DNA of 64,000 nucleotides from Clostridia bacterium (GTDB lineage Bacteria; Bacillota; Clostridia; Christensenellales; Aristaeellaceae). The notes under the pieces were generated by a model, which made no database searches, had not been told where the DNA came from, and saw nothing but the letters and a program-made list of their open reading frames with translations. The translations under genes and the position numbers were made by a program. The stretch spans positions 1 to 64,000 of the forward strand of contig CAAGII010000083.1 of NCBI GenBank assembly GCA_900769875.1, given 5' to 3'. The stretch's first letter is position 1, and every line of letters begins with the position of its first letter. Shown piece after piece: positions 23,131 through 30,108 of this stretch.

Positions 23131-24278
23131 AGCAATCGGATTGGCGGAAGGTATACCCGGTGCCGGAGGATGCGCTGGATGCGCGTGTGCGCGCCGCGCT
23201 GGGAGCGCTCAGCGATCAGCCGGTTCATCGCGCGGGCGTGAAGCGCGCGCTTGTGCCGGTGCTGGCCGCGCTGCTCGTGATGGGCTGCGCCTGCGCGCTG
23301 GCGGCGGGGCTGCTGCTTTCGGGCAGGGTGGATCTGCAAACGCGAGCTGAGAAGGCGCTGCTGGAGCGCTACGGGCTGACGCACGACATGCTGGCGGTGT
23401 TTCACCGCGAGGTGGACGAGGAAGCGGGCACGGTGACCTTCATCCCCATGGAGGAAACCAGCGGGCAGCTGGCGTCGCGACTTGGTGAGTACAGGGTGCG
23501 GACGGACGGCGGCGGCATGGCGTGCGCGTGGACGCACGACGGTGAGGATGTGGGCAGCGACCTGACGTCGGATGTATGGGACGCGAAGCTTCTGGAGGAA
23601 GCGCTCCGGCGGCGCAAGGCGGGCGAGGAATGGTTCGAGCTGCTGTGGCCGCAGGAGCAGCTGGTCAGGCGCGTGACGGAGGCGGAAGCGGAGGCGCTTG
23701 CGCGCGAGGCCGTGGCGGCGGAGTACGGCGAGGGCGCGCTGGAGGGCTTTGCGCTGGAGGACGTCAATCCCCACGTCGTGGACGGGGAGCAGATGGCGCT
23801 GGACGGTCACGGCATCTGGCGCTACTCGGTGATCTTTGTCCGGGCGGATGAGGAGGCGCGCATGGAGGCGCGCTACAAGGTAGAGGTGTTCGCGGACGAG
23901 GGCGGCGTATCCGCCGTCAGCTACGCCGAGGATCCGCTGACGAATCCGTCCGCAGACGCGGTGGATGAACAAAGCGCGCTTGAAAAGGCGTTTCCGGTCG
24001 CGTCCGTCGCGCCGGGGGAGGCCATCGCCCTCGCCCGCGAGGCGCTGCGCGAGCGCTACGGCCTGACGCAGGCGCAGACGGACGCGCTGACGCTCAATCC
24101 CTCGCAGCTGGGCTTCGCCCTTGTCGGGGACAGGCCGGTGTACTGCATCGGCTTCTGGCTGTGGCTGGAGGACGGCGTGTGGAGCGACGGCAACGGCCTT
24201 TACACCGTGATGGTGAACGTGGAAAACGGCGTGATTGAGGAAACGTATTACGATTCGGGGCTGGGCGGCAACGGCTGA
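23127..24278 (+). CDS. Membrane protein, probable anti-sigma factor of the ECF pair
   Basis: 383 aa. A short cytoplasmic N-terminus (about 45 residues) would bind the sigma factor, followed by one transmembrane helix (about residues 47-70). A large outside domain contains two E-A-(E/I)-A-L-A-R-E-A-type helical repeats resembling PepSY modules. No zinc-binding anti-sigma motif is seen. The role is inferred from the 4-nt overlap with the sigma gene and from topology. Composition is native and rich in Ala and Glu. Confidence 0.7.
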   Translation: MKQSDWRKVYPVPEDALDARVRAALGALSDQPVHRAGVKRALVPVLAALLVMGCACALAAGLLLSGRVDLQTRAEKALLERYGLTHDMLAVFHREVDEEAGTVTFIPMEETSGQLASRLGEYRVRTDGGGMACAWTHDGEDVGSDLTSDVWDAKLLEEALRRRKAGEEWFELLWPQEQLVRRVTEAEAEALAREAVAAEYGEGALEGFALEDVNPHVVDGEQMALDGHGIWRYSVIFVRADEEARMEARYKVEVFADEGGVSAVSYAEDPLTNPSADAVDEQSALEKAFPVASVAPGEAIALAREALRERYGLTQAQTDALTLNPSQLGFALVGDRPVYCIGFWLWLEDGVWSDGNGLYTVMVNVENGVIEETYYDSGLGGNG

Positions 24279-24361
24279 GATGCTGGGCAGCGCTGCGCTC
24301 ACTCACTGGTCGAGCGGCAAGCCGCTCTCCCGGGGGCTTCCCATCGGTTGATGAATGGATG

Positions 24362-24402
24362 GGGCTGTTGCAGAAACGAAAAATTCTGCAGCAGCCCTCT
24401 TT
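24362..24402 (+). terminator. Terminator-like hairpin at the left repeat
   Basis: A 14-bp stem (24362-24375 with 24384-24397, one G-U) is followed by TCTTTTT. It ends the native anti-sigma transcript and also contains the left terminal repeat. Confidence 0.8.
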
Positions 24403-24526
24403 TTCGGTTTGTGGAATAAAACAGGGTAGAGGAAACAGAACACACTGAAAAAGGGTTCAGCGAGTTCAATATGAATGTACTCTCCTTGTTGTTGGTGTTT
24501 CATGGTAGTTACATGATACAACAAAA

Positions 24527-24572
24527 GCGAGCAGTTACCTGTCTCTTTCAGGTTTCTGCTCGCTCTTTTTTT
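24527..24572 (+). terminator. Terminator-like hairpin inside the repeat region
   Basis: GCGAGCAG (24527-24534) with CTGCTCGC (24556-24563) and an inner ACCTG/CAGGT, followed by a long T-run. Only its right half is present in the second direct repeat at 26521. Bases 24403-24526 show no gene. Confidence 0.75.
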
Positions 24573-24595
24573 CGAAGTTGTGCAACAGCCCCTTG
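24551..24595 (+). repeat. Direct repeat, left copy
   Basis: It matches 26521-26567 almost base for base: GGTTTCTGCTCGCTC, a T-run, then TGCAACAGCCCCTTG. It is the left boundary of the GC-poor insert. Confidence 0.85.
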
Positions 24596-24606
24596 TTTTG
24601 CTATAC

Positions 24607-24635
24607 ATGACACAGCACTCCGAATGATATATAAT
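24607..24635 (+). promoter_or_regulatory. Promoter of the imported ECF pair
   Basis: ATGACA (24607-24612), 17 bp, perfect TATAAT (24630-24635). It lies inside the insert, so the module carries its own housekeeping promoter. Confidence 0.7.
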
Positions 24636-24713
24636 TCTTTTGAAATCTATTTGAAAAAAACGACATGAGAGCCATCCTATCTCGTCTACATAATCGAAAG
24701 AGGTGAGCAACGA

Positions 24714-25247
24714 ATGGAAGTTGTCAAGGATCCGGGCAACAACCGTGACCAGGTGCTGGTTCAGATGGTGAACCAATATCAGGGATTGCTGCTCCGCATG
24801 TGTTACATTTACCTATGGGATATGGAACAGGCGAAAGATGCCACACAGGATACTTTCCTTAAAGCATACAAGTCACTGGATTCTTTCCGTGGGGAATGCA
24901 GCGAGAAGACTTGGTTGATCCAGATCGCTATGAACACTTGCAGGGACATGCAGCGTTCCGCTTGGTTTCGTCACCATGATCGGCGTGTTACGCCAGAAGA
25001 TTTGCCGCAGGCAATTCTACCGCCAGATGACGATGATGATCTTGATGTGATGTGCGATGTTATGCAGCTGCCATCAAAGCTCAAAGAGGTCGTTATGCTG
25101 TACTACTGGCAAAACATGAATGTGAAGGAGATTGCTCACGCACTGGGCGTCACTCATTCTACTGTATCAACTCGACTAAAGCGCGCCAGAGAGAAACTGC
25201 ATGACGTGCTGGAGAGGAGGTTAGGTTATGGAAGACTTCAAAGATAA
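24714..25247 (+). CDS. ECF-type RNA polymerase sigma factor (acquired pair)
   Basis: 177 aa. Region 2 covers about residues 12-85 (ATQDTFLKAYKSLDSFRG, with the WL-Q-IA-N core). Region 4 covers about 115-170 with the helix-turn-helix VKEIAHALGVTHSTVSTRL. AGAGGTGAG precedes ATG 24714. GC content and codon use (GAA, AAA, TTT, ACT frequent) differ sharply from neighbours. It is only distantly related to the native ECF factor 1.6 kb upstream. It overlaps the anti-sigma gene by 20 nt. Confidence 0.9.
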   Translation: MEVVKDPGNNRDQVLVQMVNQYQGLLLRMCYIYLWDMEQAKDATQDTFLKAYKSLDSFRGECSEKTWLIQIAMNTCRDMQRSAWFRHHDRRVTPEDLPQAILPPDDDDDLDVMCDVMQLPSKLKEVVMLYYWQNMNVKEIAHALGVTHSTVSTRLKRAREKLHDVLERRLGYGRLQR

Positions 25248-26511
25248 GCAGATCGTCCAGCGTGTAATCGACAACTCTCTTTCCGGCATTCAGGATGATC
25301 CCTGGATGGCGCAGCGGGTTCTGCGCATCGCTCATGAAAAGGAAGGAAAGAGAATGAACAAAAAGACTTTTGGAAGAAGCCCTTCTAAACTTGTAATTCT
25401 TGTGCTAACTTTGGTGCTTGTATTCGCAACCACCGCTTTTGCACTGACTCGTCCTGCTGTACTGAGCTGGCTGACCGGCAATGCCCCTGTAAGCTCACAG
25501 CTTGAATCCACGGTTCAGACTGTTATTGGCGAAAACTCGGTTGATGGTATTACTGTCAGGATGACCAGCTTGGTATTTGACGGTGAAAAGCTGGCGTTTT
25601 CCTATGAACTGGAAAATGACCAGCCTGATATGCCCGTACTAATTGCAGCCAATCCCATAATGAGCTTTGACGGCAAAGAAGTTCAAATGATGTACTGCAC
25701 TGCTGATCCCTACGCACCGCAGATGGTTCCCAGTCCGCATCTGGATGTTCTTCCTGTCAAACGCAATCCTGTTGTGGGCGGCGGTGAAGTTTATGTGCGT
25801 GACATCACCAAAGGTAAGGTCACATGCGAAATGACGTTTGTGGTTTATAAGCCTGAAAACAAATTCGCTGTGGCTCTTCTGCCGGACAGCATGCAAGCCA
25901 ATGTAGAAAGCTATACCGGCGATGCCCGTTCGGAAGCAGAAGACAGTCTGAATACGCTTAAAAGCTTCCGAAATGCCATCTTTGCTACAGAGGCAGACCT
26001 GGTAAACGAACAGTGGATTGCTGAAGGTTATACCGTTATTGACGGCTCCGGCATGCTGTATGATCTGCCCGAAAAAAGTCATCTGACTGAAGTGTCCCAG
26101 ATTACGGTGCCCTTTGAGTTTGATGCATCCGTGGCTTTTACCTGTGAGTTTGCTGACATTGATGATATTGCGTTGGAAGATGCTACGCTTCATGTTGAAC
26201 AGTTCCGTCTTTCCTCTCTGGAAACGCGCATTGATCTGTGGCTGATTCCGCAGGAAAACACTGAGAAGGCTGCTCGTTTCCTTGCTGAAAAGCATGGCGA
26301 ATATGCGCTGGCCAATGAGCAAGGTGAGGGTGTACAGTATAGTGAAATGGATTATTTGGCATCTGCCACTCCCTATGTAACGCAGATTGATGGTCAGTGG
26401 ATATGCCGGTATCTGTCCCAGATGCCCGGACTGCTCCAATTTCCTGAAAGCATTAGCTTCATTGCCGGTGGCGATGAACTGATCTGTTTTGATCTGGTGA
26501 TTGAAGAATAA
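25228..26511 (+). CDS. DUF4179-type membrane protein, probable anti-sigma factor
   Basis: 427 aa. A cytoplasmic N-terminus of about 50 residues, one transmembrane helix near residues 52-72 (LVILVLTLVLVF), then a large extracellular domain with the G-I-T-V-x-M-x-S-L-V-F-D-G-x-K-L-x-F-S-Y pattern of DUF4179 proteins near residues 110-130. AGGAGG lies 7 nt before ATG 25228. Anti-sigma function is inferred from the overlap with the ECF gene and from topology. GC-poor like its partner. Confidence 0.78.
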   Translation: MEDFKDKQIVQRVIDNSLSGIQDDPWMAQRVLRIAHEKEGKRMNKKTFGRSPSKLVILVLTLVLVFATTAFALTRPAVLSWLTGNAPVSSQLESTVQTVIGENSVDGITVRMTSLVFDGEKLAFSYELENDQPDMPVLIAANPIMSFDGKEVQMMYCTADPYAPQMVPSPHLDVLPVKRNPVVGGGEVYVRDITKGKVTCEMTFVVYKPENKFAVALLPDSMQANVESYTGDARSEAEDSLNTLKSFRNAIFATEADLVNEQWIAEGYTVIDGSGMLYDLPEKSHLTEVSQITVPFEFDASVAFTCEFADIDDIALEDATLHVEQFRLSSLETRIDLWLIPQENTEKAARFLAEKHGEYALANEQGEGVQYSEMDYLASATPYVTQIDGQWICRYLSQMPGLLQFPESISFIAGGDELICFDLVIEE

Positions 26512-26520
26512 GTCACCGCT

Positions 26521-26567
26521 GGTTTCTGCTCGCTCTTTTTTATTCGGAGTTGTGCAACAGCCCCTTG
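26521..26567 (+). repeat. Direct repeat, right copy
   Basis: Second copy of the 45-47 bp repeat. It begins 10 bp after the anti-sigma stop and ends as normal high-GC sequence resumes. It keeps the T-run but lacks the left arm of the hairpin found with the left copy. Confidence 0.85.
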
Positions 26568-26585
26568 CGTTGCGCGCGGCGCACG

Positions 26586-27131
26586 CTATTCCCCGTCCAG
26601 CGCACGCTGCACGGCCTTGCGGACGGTGCCCGCGGTGCGGATGGTCAGACGCTCGGCGATGCCGGGCGCGGCGGTTCGCTTCCACCAGCTGCAGCGCTGG
26701 TAGGCGGCGCGGTCAAACGTCCAGAAAATGACCTGATCGCAGATCATGATGCTCTCCAGCCCCTCGGAGGGCGCGCCCAGCAGGCGGCAGATCTCCTGCG
26801 GCGTGTCGGAGGAGAGAATGAAGATGAGGTTGTCGTACGTCGCGGGATCGTCCGTGCCCCACCAGACGGGCGCGCGAGAGAGGATATCCCGCAGCTTATC
26901 CGCGGCGATGGTGTACACGGGCACGTCCAGCCCAAAGCGCGCTTCGAGCGTGCGCGCTATGATCGCCCGCGCGTCGTCCCCGCCTGAGCAGACAATGTTG
27001 CCGCTGCCAAGCAGCGTGCCGACATCGGCAAGCCCGCTTTCCTCCAGCGCGGCCTTCACCTCGCGCATGGAAAGACGGTTTCTGCCGCCGATGTTCACGC
27101 CGCGCAAAAACGTAATCTGCCTTGTCGTCAT
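26586..27131 (-). CDS. DUF1697 domain protein
   Basis: 181 aa, the usual family length. The start MTTRQITFLRGVNIGGRNRL carries the family's hallmark F-L-R-G-(V/I)-N-(V/I)-G-G; L-L-x-S-G-N-I and a late R-(T/N)-x-x-T pattern follow. The function of DUF1697 is not established. ATG 27131 overlaps the upstream Nudix stop by 4 nt. The gene ends 19 bp from the foreign segment's right repeat. Confidence 0.85.
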   Translation of the reverse strand: MTTRQITFLRGVNIGGRNRLSMREVKAALEESGLADVGTLLGSGNIVCSGGDDARAIIARTLEARFGLDVPVYTIAADKLRDILSRAPVWWGTDDPATYDNLIFILSSDTPQEICRLLGAPSEGLESIMICDQVIFWTFDRAAYQRCSWWKRTAAPGIAERLTIRTAGTVRKAVQRALDGE

Positions 27132-27646
27132 ACGTCGCCTCCCCCAAGGCGCTGCCGGATGAGCAGCAGCGTGTGGTACTCGCGCCTGTTCCACGGCTGC
27201 TCGCCCTCGCGCTGCAGCAGGAGGCGGCTGCGCTCAATGGCCTCGTCCGGCGTCCATCGCACCAGATGGAAGCCGAGCCGCCGCTCGGTCTCCGTGTAGC
27301 TGCACGTGCCCCGATCCCGCGCGACATCGCAGCAATACAGGCGGCTGAACTGGTGAAAAATCTTTGGCTCCCAGGCGGAGAGGCGCTTTTCTTCAATCTC
27401 GCCAAAGGGGCGGATGCTTTCAGGCAGCACCTCGTAGCCGGTTTCCTCCCGCACCTCGCGCAGCAGCGTGGCGCGGTCGTCCTCGCCGGGCTCCATGCCG
27501 CCGCCGGGCAGCTTCACGTTGCCGAAGCTGTCCTCAAGCAGCAGCAGCCTGCCCTCCATCAGGATGATCCCCCGCACGGCGACGCGGCGGATTTCGCCAA
27601 GCTCCGGGGGATAGTTCTTTTCGTCCAGAATAAGAATGCGTTCCAT
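27128..27646 (-). CDS. Nudix hydrolase
   Basis: 172 aa. The Nudix box is complete: LPGGGMEPGE (about residues 46-55), then LLREVREETGYE. It is unlike the Nudix protein at 22034-22522 beyond the box. AAGGGG precedes ATG 27646. It is the first gene of a two-gene unit with DUF1697; the substrate is unknown. Confidence 0.88.
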   Translation of the reverse strand: MERILILDEKNYPPELGEIRRVAVRGIILMEGRLLLLEDSFGNVKLPGGGMEPGEDDRATLLREVREETGYEVLPESIRPFGEIEEKRLSAWEPKIFHQFSRLYCCDVARDRGTCSYTETERRLGFHLVRWTPDEAIERSRLLLQREGEQPWNRREYHTLLLIRQRLGGGDV

Positions 27647-27684
27647 GGTCTGCCCCTTCGTATGCTTCGGATGCTTTTGCCTGG

Positions 27685-27713
27685 ATGATAGCACATTTCC
27701 GCCACCTTGTCCA
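27685..27713 (-). promoter_or_regulatory. Promoter of the Nudix-DUF1697 pair
   Basis: Minus-strand TGGACA (27708-27713), 17 bp, TGC-extended TATCAT (27685-27690). Confidence 0.75.
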
Positions 27714-27727
27714 CCCGCGTGCAAAAC

Positions 27728-27755
27728 GCCTCCCGGCGAAGAAACGCCGGGAGGC
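27728..27755 (-). terminator. Terminator of the membrane-protein pair
   Basis: A perfect 11-bp stem GCCTCCCGGCG/CGCCGGGAGGC with a 6-nt loop. On the minus strand it is followed by GTTTTG. Confidence 0.8.
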
Positions 27756-27780
27756 GAAGGCTGCCCAATGCGCGCCGCGC

Positions 27781-28374
27781 TCAGCGGAAGTGGCGGCACG
27801 ACAAGACGCCAATGGGCAGGTAATACGCGCACCAGCCAAGCAGCGCGATCGTTCCGCCGCTGCCCGACGCGCCGTCCATGCCCACGAACATGCCGGTCAT
27901 CGGCATGGCAAGGCACGGGAGGAAGAACACGCCGTGGAGCATCATCAGCGCCCGAAGATAGCGGTCAGCCCGGCTCTGCGGCGCGATCGACAGCCCGGTG
28001 AAGAGCGTGGAGAGCGCCATGACGCCGTAGCCTAACAGGTCGTAGTTGAACAAAAGCCCGCCGCGCTGGTAATCCAGGATGGCCGCCGCCTGCCCGCTCA
28101 GCGGCTCAAGGCGCACGGTCGTCGTCTGCGCGCAGTAGACCAGCAGCACCAGCGTCGCGTACACGCCGGCGAGGGCCAGGCCGGTGTACGCGGCTGCGCG
28201 CCGGTCCTCGCGGCACTCGCACGCAAAGCCCGCCGCCACCATGATGAAGCCCAGCGGCAGCAGCATGCACACCAGGTACGACCCGAAGCTGAAGCTCAGG
28301 AGCATGCACAGCGCAAAGAGCGCGACCGTTACGGTGACCACCAGCGCGCCGGTATGGGCCACACGCCTGTTCAT
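27781..28374 (-). CDS. Membrane protein of unknown function
   Basis: 197 aa with about six hydrophobic segments spread over its length and few charged residues. I do not recognise the family. ATG 28374 directly abuts the stop of the upstream gene (TAAATG), so translation is almost certainly coupled to the YjdF-like protein. A terminator follows 26 bp after the stop. Confidence 0.7.
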   Translation of the reverse strand: MNRRVAHTGALVVTVTVALFALCMLLSFSFGSYLVCMLLPLGFIMVAAGFACECREDRRAAAYTGLALAGVYATLVLLVYCAQTTTVRLEPLSGQAAAILDYQRGGLLFNYDLLGYGVMALSTLFTGLSIAPQSRADRYLRALMMLHGVFFLPCLAMPMTGMFVGMDGASGSGGTIALLGWCAYYLPIGVLSCRHFR

Positions 28375-29268
28375 TTACGAATCCTCCCCGTCCTTCGTCT
28401 CCCTGCCGGTCAGCACGATCGGGATAAAGCCGCTGGCCAGCGACCCGCGCTTGCCCTGATGCTTCACATACGCGTAGCCGATGGCGCTGAAGATGACCGC
28501 GCCTACAAAGTTGACCAGCAGATCCTTCATGGTGTCAAGGATGCCGACGTCAAGGTAGCCGCCCTCAATGACAAACTGCGTGCCCGACGCGGTTTCGATG
28601 GTGGTGCGGATGATATCCCGCACCTGAATGCCGATGTTGCTCTGCGTTTCGTCAAGCGTGACGGAGGCAAACTGCGAAACGATGAAGTCCTTCTGCATAT
28701 CCAGCATGAACAGCTGGTCGCAGCCGAACTCAACAAACTCCCACAAAATGCCGATGGTCATTGAGAAGCAGAACGACATCATGGCCTGATAGCCCGGCGA
28801 GAGCGACAGGCTGAAGCGCTCGCTGCGGTTGAGCATATCCACCATGGCAAAGCCGATGGCGGCGCACAGAAAGCCGTTGAGGGTGTGCAGAATGGTATCC
28901 CAGCCGGGAATTTTCACATAATAGCAGTTGATTTCGCCCAGGATCTCCGCCGCGTAGATGAAGCACAGGATGATGATCTCCAGCGGCGCGGGCAGCTCGA
29001 TGCGCAGCCACTTCTGCAGCGCCAGCGGCACGATGAACAGCGCCAGCGACAGCATGCACAGCATGGCGTGCTCATAGCTGCGCAGCATGATGGAGCGCAC
29101 CAGCGTGATGACCACAAGGGTGTGCAGCACCGTGTAGACCCAGAACGAGGCGTCGCTGGCGAAAAGCCCGCGGAAGCCCGTGCGCCCGTCGCTCCAGTTG
29201 CGGCGCACCCTGAGCCCCACGCGCACCGAGAAAAAGACGACTGCCGCCCCAATCAGCAGCCAGATCAT
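28375..29268 (-). CDS. YjdF/DUF2238-like membrane protein
   Basis: 297 aa, about eight hydrophobic helices. The segment G-W-D-T-I-L-H-T-L-N-G-F (about residues 124-135) and the later GILWEFVEF fit the DUF2238/YjdF family of bacterial membrane proteins, whose role is unknown. GGGAGG lies 6 nt before ATG 29268. It is coupled to the membrane protein downstream. The 102 bp between it and cvpA hold only a short GCCCG/CGGGC hairpin. Confidence 0.65.
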   Translation of the reverse strand: MIWLLIGAAVVFFSVRVGLRVRRNWSDGRTGFRGLFASDASFWVYTVLHTLVVITLVRSIMLRSYEHAMLCMLSLALFIVPLALQKWLRIELPAPLEIIILCFIYAAEILGEINCYYVKIPGWDTILHTLNGFLCAAIGFAMVDMLNRSERFSLSLSPGYQAMMSFCFSMTIGILWEFVEFGCDQLFMLDMQKDFIVSQFASVTLDETQSNIGIQVRDIIRTTIETASGTQFVIEGGYLDVGILDTMKDLLVNFVGAVIFSAIGYAYVKHQGKRGSLASGFIPIVLTGRETKDGEDS

Positions 29269-29370
29269 AGGTATCCCTCCCCATTCTCAAGCCCGAAGCG
29301 GGCGTGTGATGCATGCTTGCGCGCTCGTGTGAACTGAATGTGAACGGATGCGCCCTTCGGCACCATTTTT

Positions 29371-30081
29371 CTACAGGCCGCCGTTCATGATCGCCAGCAC
29401 CAGGTTGTTGCCGGAGAAGAGCGGGGCCAGCACGCTTGTGTCGAGCAGGTCGGTGAGCTGGTTGACGGGGACCATGGTCTGCACCATGGGCGCGACCGCC
29501 ATGAGGATGTAGCAAAGCAGGCACCCGCGCGCAAGCCCGAACGCGCCGCCGGCGAGGCTGTCCAGCTGCTTGAGCACCGGGAAGCGGAATACCGCCTTGA
29601 GCAGCGCCACCACCAGCGAGATGGCCAGAAGCAGCACCGCGAAGCACACAAGGAAGCAGATGATGTTGATGCACGCGGTGAGGATGGTCTGGCTCAGATA
29701 GCTCTGCACGGTCTGCTCCACGTCCGCCCCGGCGTACACCTGATTGACCAGGTTGCTTTCCAGGAGCTTTGCAAAGGGCTCTGGCAGCCTGACGTTTGCG
29801 ACGATCTGGTCGATCTTCTCGCGCGTGAGCTGGTAGACGTTGCTCAGGGCGAGGTCAAGGTCGCCGATGCGGCTGGAAATGTCGGTATAGTGGCTGAGCG
29901 TCTCCTGCAGCGTCACGTTGCCCTGCACGATGGCGGCGAGCCTGGGACCAAGCAGGAAGGACAGCCCGAAGGCGATCAGGCAGCCGCCCGTGCCCAGCAC
30001 CGAGGCGATAAAGCCCCGGTACAGCCCGAAGAGCGTGCTGACAAACAGCACCCCGAGCAGGATATAGTCAATCAGGTTCAT
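29371..30081 (-). CDS. CvpA family membrane protein
   Basis: 236 aa. The N-terminus N-L-I-D-Y-I-L-L-G, then G-x-x-R-G-F near residues 20-25, and the C-terminal GGAFGLARG with its neighbouring helix are typical of CvpA/colicin-V-production-like proteins. Four membrane helices are visible, with a central soluble insert (about residues 55-120). The family has been tied to envelope stress and bile or acid tolerance. It follows the L,D-transpeptidase gene by 27 bp on the same strand, which fits an envelope role. Confidence 0.85.
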   Translation of the reverse strand: MNLIDYILLGVLFVSTLFGLYRGFIASVLGTGGCLIAFGLSFLLGPRLAAIVQGNVTLQETLSHYTDISSRIGDLDLALSNVYQLTREKIDQIVANVRLPEPFAKLLESNLVNQVYAGADVEQTVQSYLSQTILTACINIICFLVCFAVLLLAISLVVALLKAVFRFPVLKQLDSLAGGAFGLARGCLLCYILMAVAPMVQTMVPVNQLTDLLDTSVLAPLFSGNNLVLAIMNGGL

Positions 30082-30108
30082 GTTGCCTCCAATCTCCTTT
30101 GCGGCCGC

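Larger units (their letters stand above)
24361..26567. mobile_element. Repeat-bounded GC-poor segment carrying an ECF sigma/anti-sigma pair
   Basis: GGGGCTGTTGCA at 24361-24372 is matched in inverted orientation by TGCAACAGCCCC at 24581-24592 and again at 26553-26564. In addition, 45-47 bp are directly repeated (24551-24595 and 26521-26567, nearly identical), bracketing the two genes. The bracketed DNA is close to half GC while neighbours are near two-thirds. The CTGTTGCA end resembles IS6-type terminal inverted repeats, but no transposase is present and no clear target duplication is seen. Confidence 0.6.
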
